A stretch of 64,000 nucleotides of DNA from Tardiphaga sp. (GCA_030147505.1 JASBVG010000025.1:62001-126000); one strand, 5' to 3'; numbered from the stretch's first letter, positions 31,419 through 42,007 are shown. Numbers and translations: made by a program. Notes: generated by a model from the letters alone, not told the origin.

Positions 31419-33515
31419 TCAGGAAAATGTCTCCCAGCCTGCGTCGGGCGCGAAGCGATCGCCGAACTTGTCGGCCAGCGCACGCAGCGTCGCCGCCACA
31501 TTGTCCGGGCCGCGGCTGCGGGCATAGTTCAGGGGACCGCCGCGGAATGGCGCGTAGCCGGTGCCGAAGATCATCGCGCCGTCCACCACATCGGGGTCAT
31601 CCACGATGCCCTCGCGCAGGCAGGCAACACAGACATTGGAAATCGGCAGGACCAGCCGGTCGATCATCTCCTGTGACGGCCGCGCGGTGGCGGCGGCCGC
31701 AGAACTCTTCTCGGCCTTGCCGTCCTTCCAGACATAAAAACCCTTGCCAGTCTTTTTGCCTAACTCGCCGCGATTGACCTTTTCGCGCAGCCAGGCCGGC
31801 GTGGGCGGCAGCAGGTCACCGAATTTCGAGCGCAGCATATCGCCAACCGCCATGCAGACATCGAGACCGACTTGATCGGCGAGTTCGATCGGCCCCATTG
31901 GCATGCCGAATTGCTCGGCAGCGGCGTCGATGGTCTCCTTCTCGACCTTCTCGTCGAGCAGCATCATAGCCTCCAGCATGTAGGGCGTGAGCGCGCGATT
32001 GACGAGAAAGCCCGGCGACGACTTCACCGGCAGTGGCAGGCGATCAATGGCGCCGACGAAGGCGGTGGCGCGCTTCAGCATGTCCTGATCGACGCCGTCA
32101 TGGCTGACGACTTCGACCAGTTGCAGACGCGAGACCGGATTGAAGAAATGCAGACCAAGCAGCCGCTCCGGCCGCGCCAGCGATGTGCGCAGGTCCTGCA
32201 ACGGGATGCTCGACGTGTTGGTGGCGAGAATCGCATCGGGTTTCATTCGCTGTTCGAGACCGGCATAGACCTTCTGCTTGAGATCGAGCTTTTCCGGTAC
32301 CGCCTCGATGATGAGATCGGCACCGCGCACGCCTTCGCCGTCGAGATCGGGGATCAACCGATCCAGCGTGTCGCGCTGATCGGTGCGCTTGCGAATGATC
32401 TTTGCGTAGAGATCGGCGGCGCGCTTGATGGCACCGGCGAGTGGCTCCGCTTTCATATCAGCGAGCGTAACACGCATGCCCTGATGCGCGCACCAGGCGG
32501 CGATGTCGCCACCCATGGCGCCGGCGCCGATGACATGGACATGCTTGATGCCGCCATCGCCTTCACCGGCGAGCTTCTTCATTGCCTCACGCAGGAAGAA
32601 GACGCGGATCAGATTCTGTGCCGTCGTCGTCACCATTAGTCGAGCAAAAGAGCCTTGCTCGGCCTTGAGCATCGCGGCGCGATCGCTGCCGTGCTTCTCC
32701 CACAGGTCGATCAGCGCATAGGGTGCGGGATAATGTTCGCGCGGGGCTTGCTTTGCTGCCTCAGCCACCATGCGCGAAGCGAGAATGCCGCGTACCGGCG
32801 AGAAGTTGAGCAACGGGATCAGTGGCGAGGGCTTTGCACGCTTGAGGCGGCCGAACACGGCCTCCTTTACCGCGTTGCGAACGTGGCGTTCCTCGGTGAC
32901 GGCATCGACGAGGCCGATGGCTTTTGCCTTGCGCGCATCGATGGTCTTGCCCGTCAGCATCATCGGCATCGCCTGCAGTGGCGAGACCAGATGCGTGAAA
33001 CGTGCAGTGCCGCCGAGGCCGGGATGCAGGCCGAGCATCACTTCCGGGAAGCCGAAACGCGCACCGTCGATGGCGATGCGCATCTGGCAGGCCAACGCGA
33101 TCTCGAGACCACCGCCAAGGCAAAAGCCGTGAATAACGGCGACCGTCGGGATCTTCAGTGCCTCGAAACGATCGACCACCACATGGGCGCGGGCGATCTG
33201 TGCCTCGATGGCGACCGGATCGCTGCCGCGGAATTCGTTGATGTCGGCGCCAGCGATGAAGCCGGAAGCTTTCGCAGAACGAATGACGATGCCTGTCGGA
33301 CGCTGCGTCTCCAGCGCCGTCAGCACCATGTCGAATTCCAGCAGCACCTCTTCAGATAGCGTATTGGCGCTGGCATCGGCACGGTCGAACAAGAGCCATG
33401 CGACGCCATCGGCATCACGGGTCAACTTGAAATTGCGGTAGGTGCCCGATATATCCGGCGTCGGCCCGAGTTCGAGCGCACGGTCCTTGAGCGCGTCCAA
33501 GATTCTGCTTTCCAT
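31419..33515 (-). CDS. fadJ: FadJ-like bifunctional enoyl-CoA hydratase / 3-hydroxyacyl-CoA dehydrogenase
   Basis: A 698-residue multifunctional beta-oxidation enzyme. The N-terminal crotonase domain has SGFIAGADINEF, the Glu-bearing GLEIALACQMR region and PEVMLGLHPGLGGTARF. The 3-hydroxyacyl-CoA dehydrogenase domain follows with HVIGAGAMGGDIAAWCAHQ (NAD site) and later ILATNTSSIPLQDL. The ATG at 33515 lies nine bases after the thiolase stop; a further in-frame ATG at 33779 is rejected because it would overlap the thiolase gene. It is third in the fadE-fadA-fadJ operon, which converts acyl-CoA to acetyl-CoA. Confidence 0.88.
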   Translation of the reverse strand: MESRILDALKDRALELGPTPDISGTYRNFKLTRDADGVAWLLFDRADASANTLSEEVLLEFDMVLTALETQRPTGIVIRSAKASGFIAGADINEFRGSDPVAIEAQIARAHVVVDRFEALKIPTVAVIHGFCLGGGLEIALACQMRIAIDGARFGFPEVMLGLHPGLGGTARFTHLVSPLQAMPMMLTGKTIDARKAKAIGLVDAVTEERHVRNAVKEAVFGRLKRAKPSPLIPLLNFSPVRGILASRMVAEAAKQAPREHYPAPYALIDLWEKHGSDRAAMLKAEQGSFARLMVTTTAQNLIRVFFLREAMKKLAGEGDGGIKHVHVIGAGAMGGDIAAWCAHQGMRVTLADMKAEPLAGAIKRAADLYAKIIRKRTDQRDTLDRLIPDLDGEGVRGADLIIEAVPEKLDLKQKVYAGLEQRMKPDAILATNTSSIPLQDLRTSLARPERLLGLHFFNPVSRLQLVEVVSHDGVDQDMLKRATAFVGAIDRLPLPVKSSPGFLVNRALTPYMLEAMMLLDEKVEKETIDAAAEQFGMPMGPIELADQVGLDVCMAVGDMLRSKFGDLLPPTPAWLREKVNRGELGKKTGKGFYVWKDGKAEKSSAAAATARPSQEMIDRLVLPISNVCVACLREGIVDDPDVVDGAMIFGTGYAPFRGGPLNYARSRGPDNVAATLRALADKFGDRFAPDAGWETFS

Positions 33516-33523
33516 GACGCGCC

Positions 33524-34807
33524 TCACACCGTCTCGATCAACATCGCACCACCGAGCCCGCCGCCGATACATTCGGTAGCGATGCCGCGCCTGGTGCCGA
33601 GCCGCTTCATCGCATTGACCAGATGCAGCACGATGCGGTTGCCGGACGTGCCGACGGGATGGCCGAGGCTGATCGCACCGCCATCGACATTCAGCTTCGC
33701 ATGATCGATCTCGCCGGCCGCGCCGTCGAGGCCGAGGACTTCGCGGCAGAATGTTTCGTCCTTCCACGCGGCGAGACAACCGAGCACCTGCGTGGCGAAG
33801 GCCTCGTTCAACTCCCAGGTCTCGATATCATGGATTGTCATGTTGTTACGCTTGAGCAGATCATGCGACGACAACACCGGGCCGAGGCCCATGATCGACG
33901 GATCGAGCGCTGACCACTGGCTATCCAGGATCACCGCCTTCGGCGTGAGCTTGTGCTTCACGACGGCTTTTTCTGACGCCAGAATTACCCAGGACGCGCC
34001 ATCGGTGATCTGCGAGGAATTGCCCGCGGTGACTTGCCCCCAAGGGCGCTCGAACACCGGCTTCAGCATCGCCAGTTTGTCTACAGAGGAATCCGGGCGA
34101 ACGCCGTCATCGTGATCGTAGAACCGGCTCTTGCGGTCGAAGGCGGTTTCCACCTCGCCTTTCAGCCAGCCCTGCTCCTGCGCACGCGCGAGACGCTTGT
34201 GGCTTTCGCTGGCATAGGCGTCGGCCTGCTGGCGGGTGATGCCGAAGAGATGGCCGACCTTCTCAGCGGTCTGGCCCATGTTGAGATCGGTAATGGGATC
34301 GGTGAGACCGCGCTCGAGACCGATTACCGGTTTGAAGAAAGCCGGCCGCGCCTTTGCAAGTGCTGCGAGTTTTGCGAGCGGCCCCTTGGCCATTGCAAGG
34401 CCGGCGAACCAGCGCACGCCATTCTGCGGCCATACCAACGGTGCGTGGCTGAGCGCTTCGGCGCCGCCCGCCAGGATCAGATCGGCATTGCCTTCGCGGA
34501 TGTAGCGATAACCGGTATCTATCGATTGCATGCCGGAGCCGCAATTGATCTGCACAGTGAACGCCACCATGCGTTCGCCCATGCCGAGCCGGAGCGCGGC
34601 AACGCGGGCGGGATTCATCTCATCGGCGATGACATTGACGCAGCCGAGGATCACTTGATCGAAGCTGTCTGGCGCAAACGGCTGCCGCGCCAGCAGCGGG
34701 CGACCGCATTGCACGGCAAGATCAACAGGCGTGAACGGGCCAGGACCGCTGTGCGCCTTCAGAAACGGCGTGCGGCTGCCGTCGACGATATAGACTGGTC
34801 TTGCCAT
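33524..34807 (-). CDS. fadA: Acetyl-CoA acyltransferase (FadA/FadI-type thiolase)
   Basis: A 427-residue thiolase. The first catalytic cysteine is in QINCGSGMQSID, the general-base His in GGAISLGHPVGTSG, and the C-terminal Cys in ECIGGGLGGA. It overlaps the FadE stop by one base (TGATG). It cleaves 3-ketoacyl-CoA with CoA to acetyl-CoA and shortened acyl-CoA. It is longer than PhbA-type biosynthetic thiolases, consistent with the beta-oxidation role in this operon. Confidence 0.87.
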   Translation of the reverse strand: MARPVYIVDGSRTPFLKAHSGPGPFTPVDLAVQCGRPLLARQPFAPDSFDQVILGCVNVIADEMNPARVAALRLGMGERMVAFTVQINCGSGMQSIDTGYRYIREGNADLILAGGAEALSHAPLVWPQNGVRWFAGLAMAKGPLAKLAALAKARPAFFKPVIGLERGLTDPITDLNMGQTAEKVGHLFGITRQQADAYASESHKRLARAQEQGWLKGEVETAFDRKSRFYDHDDGVRPDSSVDKLAMLKPVFERPWGQVTAGNSSQITDGASWVILASEKAVVKHKLTPKAVILDSQWSALDPSIMGLGPVLSSHDLLKRNNMTIHDIETWELNEAFATQVLGCLAAWKDETFCREVLGLDGAAGEIDHAKLNVDGGAISLGHPVGTSGNRIVLHLVNAMKRLGTRRGIATECIGGGLGGAMLIETV

Positions 34808-37083
34808 CAGGATGCTGCTCGTTGCTCACCAAGGTCCTGGAAGAACTGATGCACGTTATCGGACTTGCGCGCGCGCGGCGATAGATTCTCAGGCGAGAAA
34901 TCATCGACCTCGATCACCAGCTTGACGGCCTCGCGGGCGGCTTCCAGCCGCTCGCCTTCTGCCTGGGTGATCACGCCCCGCGCCACGCCCTGTTTCCAGT
35001 CCTTGATTTTTGCGGTTCGGATACGCTTGGCAATATCGTCGGTGGATGTCACCAGTTTGAACGCCTTTTCCAGCCGCGCCACCGGGCCGTCGTCGTCCAC
35101 AAAGGCGAGGTCCGGCGTCAGGCGATCACGTGTCACCGAAGGCTCGAGAATCATCTGTGCGCAGCGATGGACGACGCGATCCGACGGGCCAAGCACGGAG
35201 GCGCCGAACGGCTGCACGGCAAATTTCAGGATCGCCGCGACAAACCGGTTCGGCAGATTGGCGAGGATTTCAGCGAAGCGGTTTTCGATGGTCCTGAAGC
35301 CGGTCGCCATGCACCATTCGAGTGCCGGCAGATCATCCTGCTGACGCCCTTCATCTTCCCAGCGCTTCAGCGCGGCTGAGAGCAGATAGAGCTCGGAGAG
35401 AATATCGCCGAAGCGGGCCGACAACATCTCCTTGCGCTTCAGCGCGCCGCCAAGCGTGAGCAGCGCCATGTCGGCGCAGAGTGCGAAGGCCGCAGAGTAG
35501 CGGGACAACTGACGATAGAAGTGCGTCGCTTCTCCGGCATCGGGAGCGGGCGCGAAGGCGCCACCGGTCCAGCTGCGGCCCCATGCGCGGAACAGCGTGG
35601 TGATGCTGTGGCCGACATGTTTCCAGAAGGCCGTGTCGAACGCGTCCAGTCCCTTTTTCTTATCGGGATCGCTGAGCGCATTCATCTCGTCGAGCAGGTA
35701 AGGATGCGCGCGGATGGCGCCCTGCCCGAACACGATCAGGTTTCGCGTGAGGATGTTGGCGCCCTCCACGGTGATACCGACCGGCACCGCACGATAGAGA
35801 TTGCCCATATAGTTCTGAGGGCCGTCGATGACGGCCTTGCCGCCATGGATGTCCATGGCGTCGTCGATGACGAGGCGCATGCGCTCGGTGGCATGCAGCT
35901 TCATGATGCCAGAGATAACTGCCGGGTGATGCCCCTGATTGAGCGCCGCCGAAGTCATGCGTCGCGCCGCATCCAGCAGATAGGCCGTGCCGGCGATGCG
36001 CGCGAGCGGCTCCTCGATGCCCTCGAACTTGCTGATCGAGATGTTGAACTGCTCGCGCATGCGCGCATAGGCGCCGGTGGTGCGCGCCACATAGGCGGCG
36101 CCGGCAGCAGAGAGTGATGGCAGTGAGATGCCGCGCCCGGCGGCGAGCGCCGACATCAGCATCTTCCAGCCCTGCCCAAGCCGCTCCTGCCCGCCAATGA
36201 TGTACTCGAGCGGGATAAAGACATCGCGGCCCCAGTTCGGGCCGTTCTGAAACACCTGCATCGACGGCAGATGACGCGTGCCGATCTCGACGCCCGGAAG
36301 GTCGTGCGGGATCAGCGCGACGGTGATGCCGAGTTCGTCCTGATCGCCGACGAGATGATCGGGATCATAGGCCTTGAAGGCGAGACCGATCAGGGTGGCA
36401 ACGGGACCGAGGGTGATGTAGCGCTTGTGCCAGTTGAGGCGCAGGCCGAGCACTTCCCTGCCTTCGAACGTACCCTTGCAGATAATGCCGCTGTCGATCA
36501 TCGACGCGGCGTCGGAGCCGGCTTCCGGGCTGGTGAGGCCGAAGCAAGGAATGTCGCGGCCATCGGCGAGGCGCGGCAGCCAGCGTTGCCGCTGCTCATC
36601 CGTACCGAACTTCATCAGCAGTTCGCCGGGGCCGAGGGAATTCGGCACCATCACGGTGACAGCAGCAACAACCGAACGCGAGGAAATCTTGCGCACCACT
36701 TCGGAATGCGCATAGGGCGAGAAGCCGAGACCGCCATATTCCTTCGGGATGATCATGCCGAAGAATTTTTCGCGCTTGATGAAGTCCCAGACCTCCGGAG
36801 GCAGATCGCGCAGCTCCCAATTGATCTTCCAGTCGTCTATCATCTCACAGAGACGATCGACCGCCCCGGTCATGAAGGCCTGCTCTTCTTCGGTCAGCGT
36901 CGCGGGCGCGACCTTGAGAAGCTTGTCCCAGTCGGGATTGCCGGTGAACAGGTCCGCATCCCACCAGACATCACCGGCTTCCAGCGCCTCGCGCTCGGTA
37001 TCCGACATCTTCGGCAGCACGCCCTTCGCCCAGCCGAAGATCGGTTTGGTGAGATAATCCTTGCGCAGGCTGGGTGAGCTCAT
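34807..37083 (-). CDS. fadE: Acyl-CoA dehydrogenase FadE, long form
   Basis: A 758-residue flavoprotein with the acyl-CoA dehydrogenase core: PCFGLTSPEAGSDAASMIDS and the C-terminal catalytic/substrate-binding helices (MRLVIDDAMDIHGGKAVIDG). A DUF1974-type C-terminal extension (SDRVVHRCAQMILEPS) is typical of FadE. It performs the first step of fatty acid beta-oxidation in the cytoplasm, passing electrons to ETF. AGAGGA precedes the ATG at 37083. It is first in the operon; the 332-base upstream gap holds its promoter. Confidence 0.88.
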   Translation of the reverse strand: MSSPSLRKDYLTKPIFGWAKGVLPKMSDTEREALEAGDVWWDADLFTGNPDWDKLLKVAPATLTEEEQAFMTGAVDRLCEMIDDWKINWELRDLPPEVWDFIKREKFFGMIIPKEYGGLGFSPYAHSEVVRKISSRSVVAAVTVMVPNSLGPGELLMKFGTDEQRQRWLPRLADGRDIPCFGLTSPEAGSDAASMIDSGIICKGTFEGREVLGLRLNWHKRYITLGPVATLIGLAFKAYDPDHLVGDQDELGITVALIPHDLPGVEIGTRHLPSMQVFQNGPNWGRDVFIPLEYIIGGQERLGQGWKMLMSALAAGRGISLPSLSAAGAAYVARTTGAYARMREQFNISISKFEGIEEPLARIAGTAYLLDAARRMTSAALNQGHHPAVISGIMKLHATERMRLVIDDAMDIHGGKAVIDGPQNYMGNLYRAVPVGITVEGANILTRNLIVFGQGAIRAHPYLLDEMNALSDPDKKKGLDAFDTAFWKHVGHSITTLFRAWGRSWTGGAFAPAPDAGEATHFYRQLSRYSAAFALCADMALLTLGGALKRKEMLSARFGDILSELYLLSAALKRWEDEGRQQDDLPALEWCMATGFRTIENRFAEILANLPNRFVAAILKFAVQPFGASVLGPSDRVVHRCAQMILEPSVTRDRLTPDLAFVDDDGPVARLEKAFKLVTSTDDIAKRIRTAKIKDWKQGVARGVITQAEGERLEAAREAVKLVIEVDDFSPENLSPRARKSDNVHQFFQDLGEQRAAS

Positions 37084-37415
37084 GGGAAGTCCTCTCGATC
37101 TGGCAACCGCGGGATCCGGGTGGGGGCGGCCGCTCAAGGCATTCGCTCTTTAACTCGGCGCCGTTGCCGCCATCCTAGCTTTCGCATTGAAATTGAAGCG
37201 AAATTGCACGGCATTGAGCCACCGATAACGGCAAGGATACCGCATCGGTTCCATGATGGCGAATGGGGACCGCGTGACCAGAGGTCGCGCAGGACGATCG
37301 TTCAACGACCTCCACATGTTACGGCCAGGCCAGAACCGGCCATCCATGCTGCTCCGGCATTCGCGGTCGCGACGGATCCCCGGATCCAGTGCGGGGGCGA
37401 CAGCAAAAGCCCTCC
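37084..37415. other. Intergenic region, fadE promoter side
   Basis: This 332-base gap lies upstream of fadE and downstream of the flavin reductase gene, both on the minus strand. No ORF I believe in, no terminator with a T-run and no clear operator was seen. A FadR-type site could be present but is not evident. The composition resembles the surrounding sequence. Confidence 0.5.
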
Positions 37416-38042
37416 TCAGTCCGGCCGGACCATTTCGAACATGTCTTCGTGCTTGACAGTGAAGTAGTCACCCTTGCGACCGGCACGCATGATCGGGCTG
37501 GCCAGCGCGGTCCGGTAGACCCCGTCGACGATCAGGCTCTTGTCGATATGAACGGCCACCACCTCGCCCATGGTGAGAAAGGCGTTGGCGGAGCCACCGT
37601 CGGCGCGCTTCAGCTCGATGATCTCGGTGACCTTGCATTCGAAGGCGACGCGAGCTTCGCCGACACGGGGAACGTTCACCAGTGTGCTGGGCACCGGAGT
37701 GAGGCCGGCAACTTCGAACTCATTGACGTCGCGGCCGACATGGGCGGCGGTGGCGTTCATCTGCTTTGCAAGATCGATAGTGGCCAGATTCCAGACGAAT
37801 TCTCCCGTCTCCTGCGCGTTTCGCGTGGAATGCTTGACGCCGATGCTGGAGAAGCCGATCAGAGGCGGCGTGTAGTTGAAGCCGTTGAAAAAGCTGTAAG
37901 GCGCAAGATTGACGCGACCATCGGCGCCTCGGGTCGATACCCAGCCGATCGGCCGCGGCGCGACGATGGCATTGAAGGGATCGTGCCTCAGACCATGTCC
38001 GTTGCGTGGCTCATAGCTGTGGAATTCGAAAGCGCTCACCAT
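37416..38042 (-). CDS. Flavin reductase family protein
   Basis: A 208-residue FMN-binding protein of the flavin reductase-like family. The signature is NAIVAPRPIGWVSTRGADGR (residues ~24-43), followed by NLAPYSFFNGFNYTPPLIGF. It may reduce flavin with NADH for a partner monooxygenase, or bind FMN with another role. None is adjacent here. AAGAGGA precedes the ATG at 38042. It lies downstream of the tetR gene with a 174-base gap, so it may have its own promoter. Confidence 0.82.
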   Translation of the reverse strand: MVSAFEFHSYEPRNGHGLRHDPFNAIVAPRPIGWVSTRGADGRVNLAPYSFFNGFNYTPPLIGFSSIGVKHSTRNAQETGEFVWNLATIDLAKQMNATAAHVGRDVNEFEVAGLTPVPSTLVNVPRVGEARVAFECKVTEIIELKRADGGSANAFLTMGEVVAVHIDKSLIVDGVYRTALASPIMRAGRKGDYFTVKHEDMFEMVRPD

Positions 38043-38216
38043 GACGTCCTCTTGTCCCGGACGCGATGCACGGCCCCTGGGCGCTGCGTCGCAGAGCCGG
38101 GACGGTAGCAAGCGCCGTCGTCTGGAATAGGTTCCGGCCCCGCGAGACAGCACTGGCAGCGAAGCTTCGCTTCGCCTGAGCGCCGCATCGCGTCCAGGAC
38201 CCGATCGCAAGAATCT

Positions 38217-38819
38217 CTACCGGCGCGGTGCCAGCCCGGCAAGGACGAAGTCGATCATCTGGTCGATCGTCGGGCCGGGCTTCTGGGCGCATTGCGCGAT
38301 CATCTGCGGATGGAAAAAACGCATCATGCCGGTACAGACGCAATGCGCAGCAAGGCCGACATCCGGTGCATCGAATTCGCCGGAAGCGACGCCGTCGGCA
38401 ATCACCTTGCCGATCCCGGCCGTGATCTGCTCCATATGAGCCATGCAGACGTCCCAGCTTTCCTCCATCGCGATCGCAACCATTTCGTGCAATTTGGCGT
38501 CGCCGACATAGCGCTCGGCATTCATCGAATGGATGGTGGATAAAAGTACTCGCATCCGCTGCGTCGCGGAGGACCGCTCGGCGACCAGAGTTGCCGCAAC
38601 GTCCTCGACCTCCCCCATCAAGCGTTGCGCTACCGCCGAGATGATCGACTTCTTCGAATCGAAGAAGCGGTAGACATTCGCCGGCGACATGCGAAGAACC
38701 TTCGCAATGTCGGCAACGGTCGTCTTCTGATAACCCAGCTCGCGGAACAGCTTTTCAGCCGTCACCAGGATCCGGGTGCGCATGTCGTCGGTTTCGATGT
38801 TATCTGAAACGAGCGTCAT
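38217..38819 (-). CDS. TetR family repressor of the RND pump
   Basis: A 200-residue TetR protein. The helix-turn-helix is LGYQKTTVADIAKVLRMSPANVYRFF in effect (residues ~28-53), with a C-terminal ligand pocket (LAAHCVCTGMMRFFHPQMIA). The ATG at 38819 is chosen; the TTG three codons earlier is also in frame. It is 18 bases downstream of the RND gene, in the same operon as the pump. It likely binds the palindrome at 43158-43183 ahead of the adaptor gene. Confidence 0.86.
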   Translation of the reverse strand: MTLVSDNIETDDMRTRILVTAEKLFRELGYQKTTVADIAKVLRMSPANVYRFFDSKKSIISAVAQRLMGEVEDVAATLVAERSSATQRMRVLLSTIHSMNAERYVGDAKLHEMVAIAMEESWDVCMAHMEQITAGIGKVIADGVASGEFDAPDVGLAAHCVCTGMMRFFHPQMIAQCAQKPGPTIDQMIDFVLAGLAPRR

Positions 38820-38837
38820 CTTGAGCAAGCTATCTTC

Positions 38838-41800
38838 TTATTCGGCAGCGGCGGCAAGCGGAAAGGCGAGTTGCTTGTCGTGATGTTGCGGTGCGTGATG
38901 CTCAGTGTCCTCGCCAGACCCGCGTTCGTCGAGACTCTTCCTGAACCACAGCGCATACAGGCCGGGCAAATAGAGCAACGTCAGGAAGGTGGCGACGAAC
39001 AGGCCACCCATGATGGTCACTGCCATCGGGCCCCAGAAGGCCGAACGTGACAGCGGGATCATCGCCAGGATCGCTGCCAGCGCCGTGAGCACCACGGGGC
39101 GGGCACGGCGGACCGTGGCCTCGACAATCGCCTCCGCGCGGGTCAGGCCGTGCTGCACATCGGTTTCGATCTGATCGACCAGGATCACGGCGTTGCGCAT
39201 GATCATGCCGGCGAGCGCGATCAGGCCGAGCAGCGCCACGAAACCGAACGGCATGCCGGCCACATTGAGTGCCAGCGACGCACCGATGATGCCGAGTGGC
39301 GCCGTGAGGAACACCAGGATGAGCCGCGAAAAGCTCTGCAGCTGGATCATCAGCAGCGTCAGCATGACGATGATCATCAGCGGGAAGAGCAGCGCGATCG
39401 AGGCGTTACCCTTGTTGCTCTCCTCTACTGCACCGCCGATCTCGATGCGGTAGGCCGGCTCCAGGCTATCGCGGATCGACTGCAACTGCGGCCAGATCTG
39501 GTTGGTGACATCGGGCGGCTGCACGCCATCGACGACGTCGCTGCGCACGGTGATGGCCATGTCGCGGTTGCGCCGCCACAGGATCGGCTCCTCATGCGAA
39601 TATTCGATATTCGCGACCTGGGTGAGAGGCACTGCAACGCCATTGCGTGAGATGATGGTGAGATCGCCGACCTTGCCGAGATCGAGACGTTCGGAGGGCA
39701 CGGCGCGTGCGACGACGCCAACCTTTTCGATGCCGTCGCGGATGGTTGTCACGGTGGTGCCGGAAATCAACAACGCCAGAGACTGCGAGACGTCCTGTGG
39801 CGTCAGTCCTAGCGCACGGGCACGATCCTGATCGACGACCAGCTTCAGGTAAGGCGACTGTTCGTTCCAGTCGAGCTGCGCTTCGGTGACGTTGGGATTG
39901 GCGCGCATGACGTCGCGCACCTTGTAGGCGATGTCACGCACCTTCGCGGTGTCCGGGCCGATGACCCGGAACTGAACGGGGAAGCCGACCGGTGGGCCAA
40001 AATTGAAGCGATCGACGCGCACGCGGGCTTCGCTGAGCTGACCGTCGACCACCGCCTTCTCGATCTTCGCCTTGATGCGCTCGCGCGCCTCGACGTTCTT
40101 CGAGACAATCACGATCTCCGCGAAAGCTTCGTTCGGCAACTGCGGATTCAGACCGAGCCAGAAGCGCGGCGAACCGCGGCCGACATAGGACGTATAGGTG
40201 GCGATATCCTTGTCGTCCTTGAGCAGCGTCTCGGCGTTCTCCACCGACTTCTTGGTCACCTCGAAGGCCGTGCCTTCCGGCAGACGGAGCTGGAAGAACA
40301 GCTCCGGGCGCTCGGACAACGGGAAGAATTGCTGCTGGACGTGGCCAAACCCGACCACGGAGGCAAAGAAGATGCCGACGGTGGCGATCACCACCTTGAT
40401 GCGATGACTGACGCACCACTGAACAACACTGCGCAACGCCCGATAGATGCGCGTCTCGTAGATCGCATGCGGATCGTGATGCGCAGCGCCATGGGCCGCC
40501 ATGTTCGGCAACAGCTTGACGCCGATATAGGGCGTGAAGATCACGGCCACGAACCACGATGCGACCAGCGCGATCGCCACGACCCAGAAGATGCTGCCGG
40601 CATATTCGCCGACGGCCGAATTCGCGAAGCCGATGGGCAGGAAGCCGGCCGCTGTCACCAGTGTGCCGGTCAGCATCGGGAACGCCGTGGATTCCCAGGC
40701 GAAGGATGCCGCGCGCACGCGGTCCCAGCCCTGTTCCATTTTCACGACCATCATTTCGACCGCGATGATCGCATCATCGACGAGCAGGCCGAGGGAGATG
40801 ATCAGTGCACCGAGCGAGATACGATGCAGATCGAGCGAGATCGCATTCATCACCATGAAGACGATGCCGAGCACCAATGGCACCGACAGCGCCACCACGA
40901 TGCCGGTGCGCCAGCCGAGCGCTAGGAAACTCACGAACAGCACAATGGCCAGCGCCTCGACGAAAGAGCGCGTGAACTCGCCGACCGCTTCCTCGACCAC
41001 ATGCGGTTGATCGGCGATCTGCTCGATCTCGATACCCTGCGGCACCGCAGCCATGAAGCTGTTGGCCGCCTTCTTCACGTTCTCGCCAAGTTCGAGAATA
41101 TTGGCGCCCTTGGCGGTGACGACGCCAATGCCAAGCGCCGGCTTGCCCTTTTGCTGGATCTGAAAATCCGGTGGATCGACAAATCCATGTGTAACATTGG
41201 CGATGTCGCCGAGGCGGAAGGTGCGGCCATTGCTCTCCACCGGCGTCGACGCAACTGCCTTGACGCCATCGAGGGCGCCGGTGACGCGGAGCGGCACGCG
41301 CTGCGACGAGGTTTCGACGGTGCCGGCCGGCGTGATGGAATTCTGCTTGGCGAGGGAGTCGAACAGCGCCTGGGTGGTGATGCCGAGCGTTGCCAGCTTG
41401 GCATGCGAGAACTCGACGAAAATCCGCTCGTCCTGGGTGCCGTAGAGATTGACCTTGGTGACGCCATCGACCTTGAGCAGGCGCTGGCGGAGGCCTTCGG
41501 CGACCTTCTTCATCTGCGCATAATCGGCACCCTCGCCCGTCATCATATAGAGGATGGAATCGACGTCGCTGAATTCGTCATTGACGGTGGGGCCGATCAG
41601 ACCCGTCGGCAGGCTGCCCTGCACATCGGCGAGCTTCTTGCGCAGCAGATAGAAAAGATAGGGTACATCCTTCGGCGGCGCGTTGTCCTTGAAGGATATC
41701 TGCAGCGCGGTGAAGGACGGCTTGGAATAGGTCTGTACCTTGTCGAAGTAAGGCAGCTCCTGCATCTTCTTTTCGATGGGATCGGCGACCTGCTCCTGCA

Positions 41801-41984
41801 TCTCCTTGGCGGTTGCGCCGGGCCAGATCGCCGTGACGTTCACCACCTTCACGGTGAAGAACGGATCCTCGGCGCGGCCGAGACGCTCGTAGGAGAAGAA
41901 CCCGGCAACGCCGAGCGCGATAATCATGAACAGGATCAGCGTTGGATGTGCGACAGCCCAGGCCGAGAGATTGAAGCGATGCAT
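38838..41984 (-). CDS. RND efflux pump inner-membrane permease
   Basis: A 1048-residue HAE1/AcrB-type permease, the usual length. Twelve membrane helices are expected, with TM1 at PTLILFMIIALGVAGFF. The proton-relay aspartates occur in TM4 as LGLLVDDAIIAVEMMV. The large periplasmic loops form the drug-binding porter. It exports hydrophobic compounds in exchange for protons, working with the adaptor at 42008-43114. No outer-membrane channel gene is in the operon; a TolC-like one elsewhere is assumed. Confidence 0.9.
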   Translation of the reverse strand: MHRFNLSAWAVAHPTLILFMIIALGVAGFFSYERLGRAEDPFFTVKVVNVTAIWPGATAKEMQEQVADPIEKKMQELPYFDKVQTYSKPSFTALQISFKDNAPPKDVPYLFYLLRKKLADVQGSLPTGLIGPTVNDEFSDVDSILYMMTGEGADYAQMKKVAEGLRQRLLKVDGVTKVNLYGTQDERIFVEFSHAKLATLGITTQALFDSLAKQNSITPAGTVETSSQRVPLRVTGALDGVKAVASTPVESNGRTFRLGDIANVTHGFVDPPDFQIQQKGKPALGIGVVTAKGANILELGENVKKAANSFMAAVPQGIEIEQIADQPHVVEEAVGEFTRSFVEALAIVLFVSFLALGWRTGIVVALSVPLVLGIVFMVMNAISLDLHRISLGALIISLGLLVDDAIIAVEMMVVKMEQGWDRVRAASFAWESTAFPMLTGTLVTAAGFLPIGFANSAVGEYAGSIFWVVAIALVASWFVAVIFTPYIGVKLLPNMAAHGAAHHDPHAIYETRIYRALRSVVQWCVSHRIKVVIATVGIFFASVVGFGHVQQQFFPLSERPELFFQLRLPEGTAFEVTKKSVENAETLLKDDKDIATYTSYVGRGSPRFWLGLNPQLPNEAFAEIVIVSKNVEARERIKAKIEKAVVDGQLSEARVRVDRFNFGPPVGFPVQFRVIGPDTAKVRDIAYKVRDVMRANPNVTEAQLDWNEQSPYLKLVVDQDRARALGLTPQDVSQSLALLISGTTVTTIRDGIEKVGVVARAVPSERLDLGKVGDLTIISRNGVAVPLTQVANIEYSHEEPILWRRNRDMAITVRSDVVDGVQPPDVTNQIWPQLQSIRDSLEPAYRIEIGGAVEESNKGNASIALLFPLMIIVMLTLLMIQLQSFSRLILVFLTAPLGIIGASLALNVAGMPFGFVALLGLIALAGMIMRNAVILVDQIETDVQHGLTRAEAIVEATVRRARPVVLTALAAILAMIPLSRSAFWGPMAVTIMGGLFVATFLTLLYLPGLYALWFRKSLDERGSGEDTEHHAPQHHDKQLAFPLAAAAE

Positions 41985-42007
41985 CGACTTCGTCCTTGTG
42001 TATCGGC

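Noticed and set aside
33516-33779. N-terminal extension of the FadJ-like protein to an upstream start
   Set aside because: It would overlap the thiolase gene, and its residues are Arg-rich and unlike the family. The ATG at 33515 follows the thiolase stop with normal spacing.
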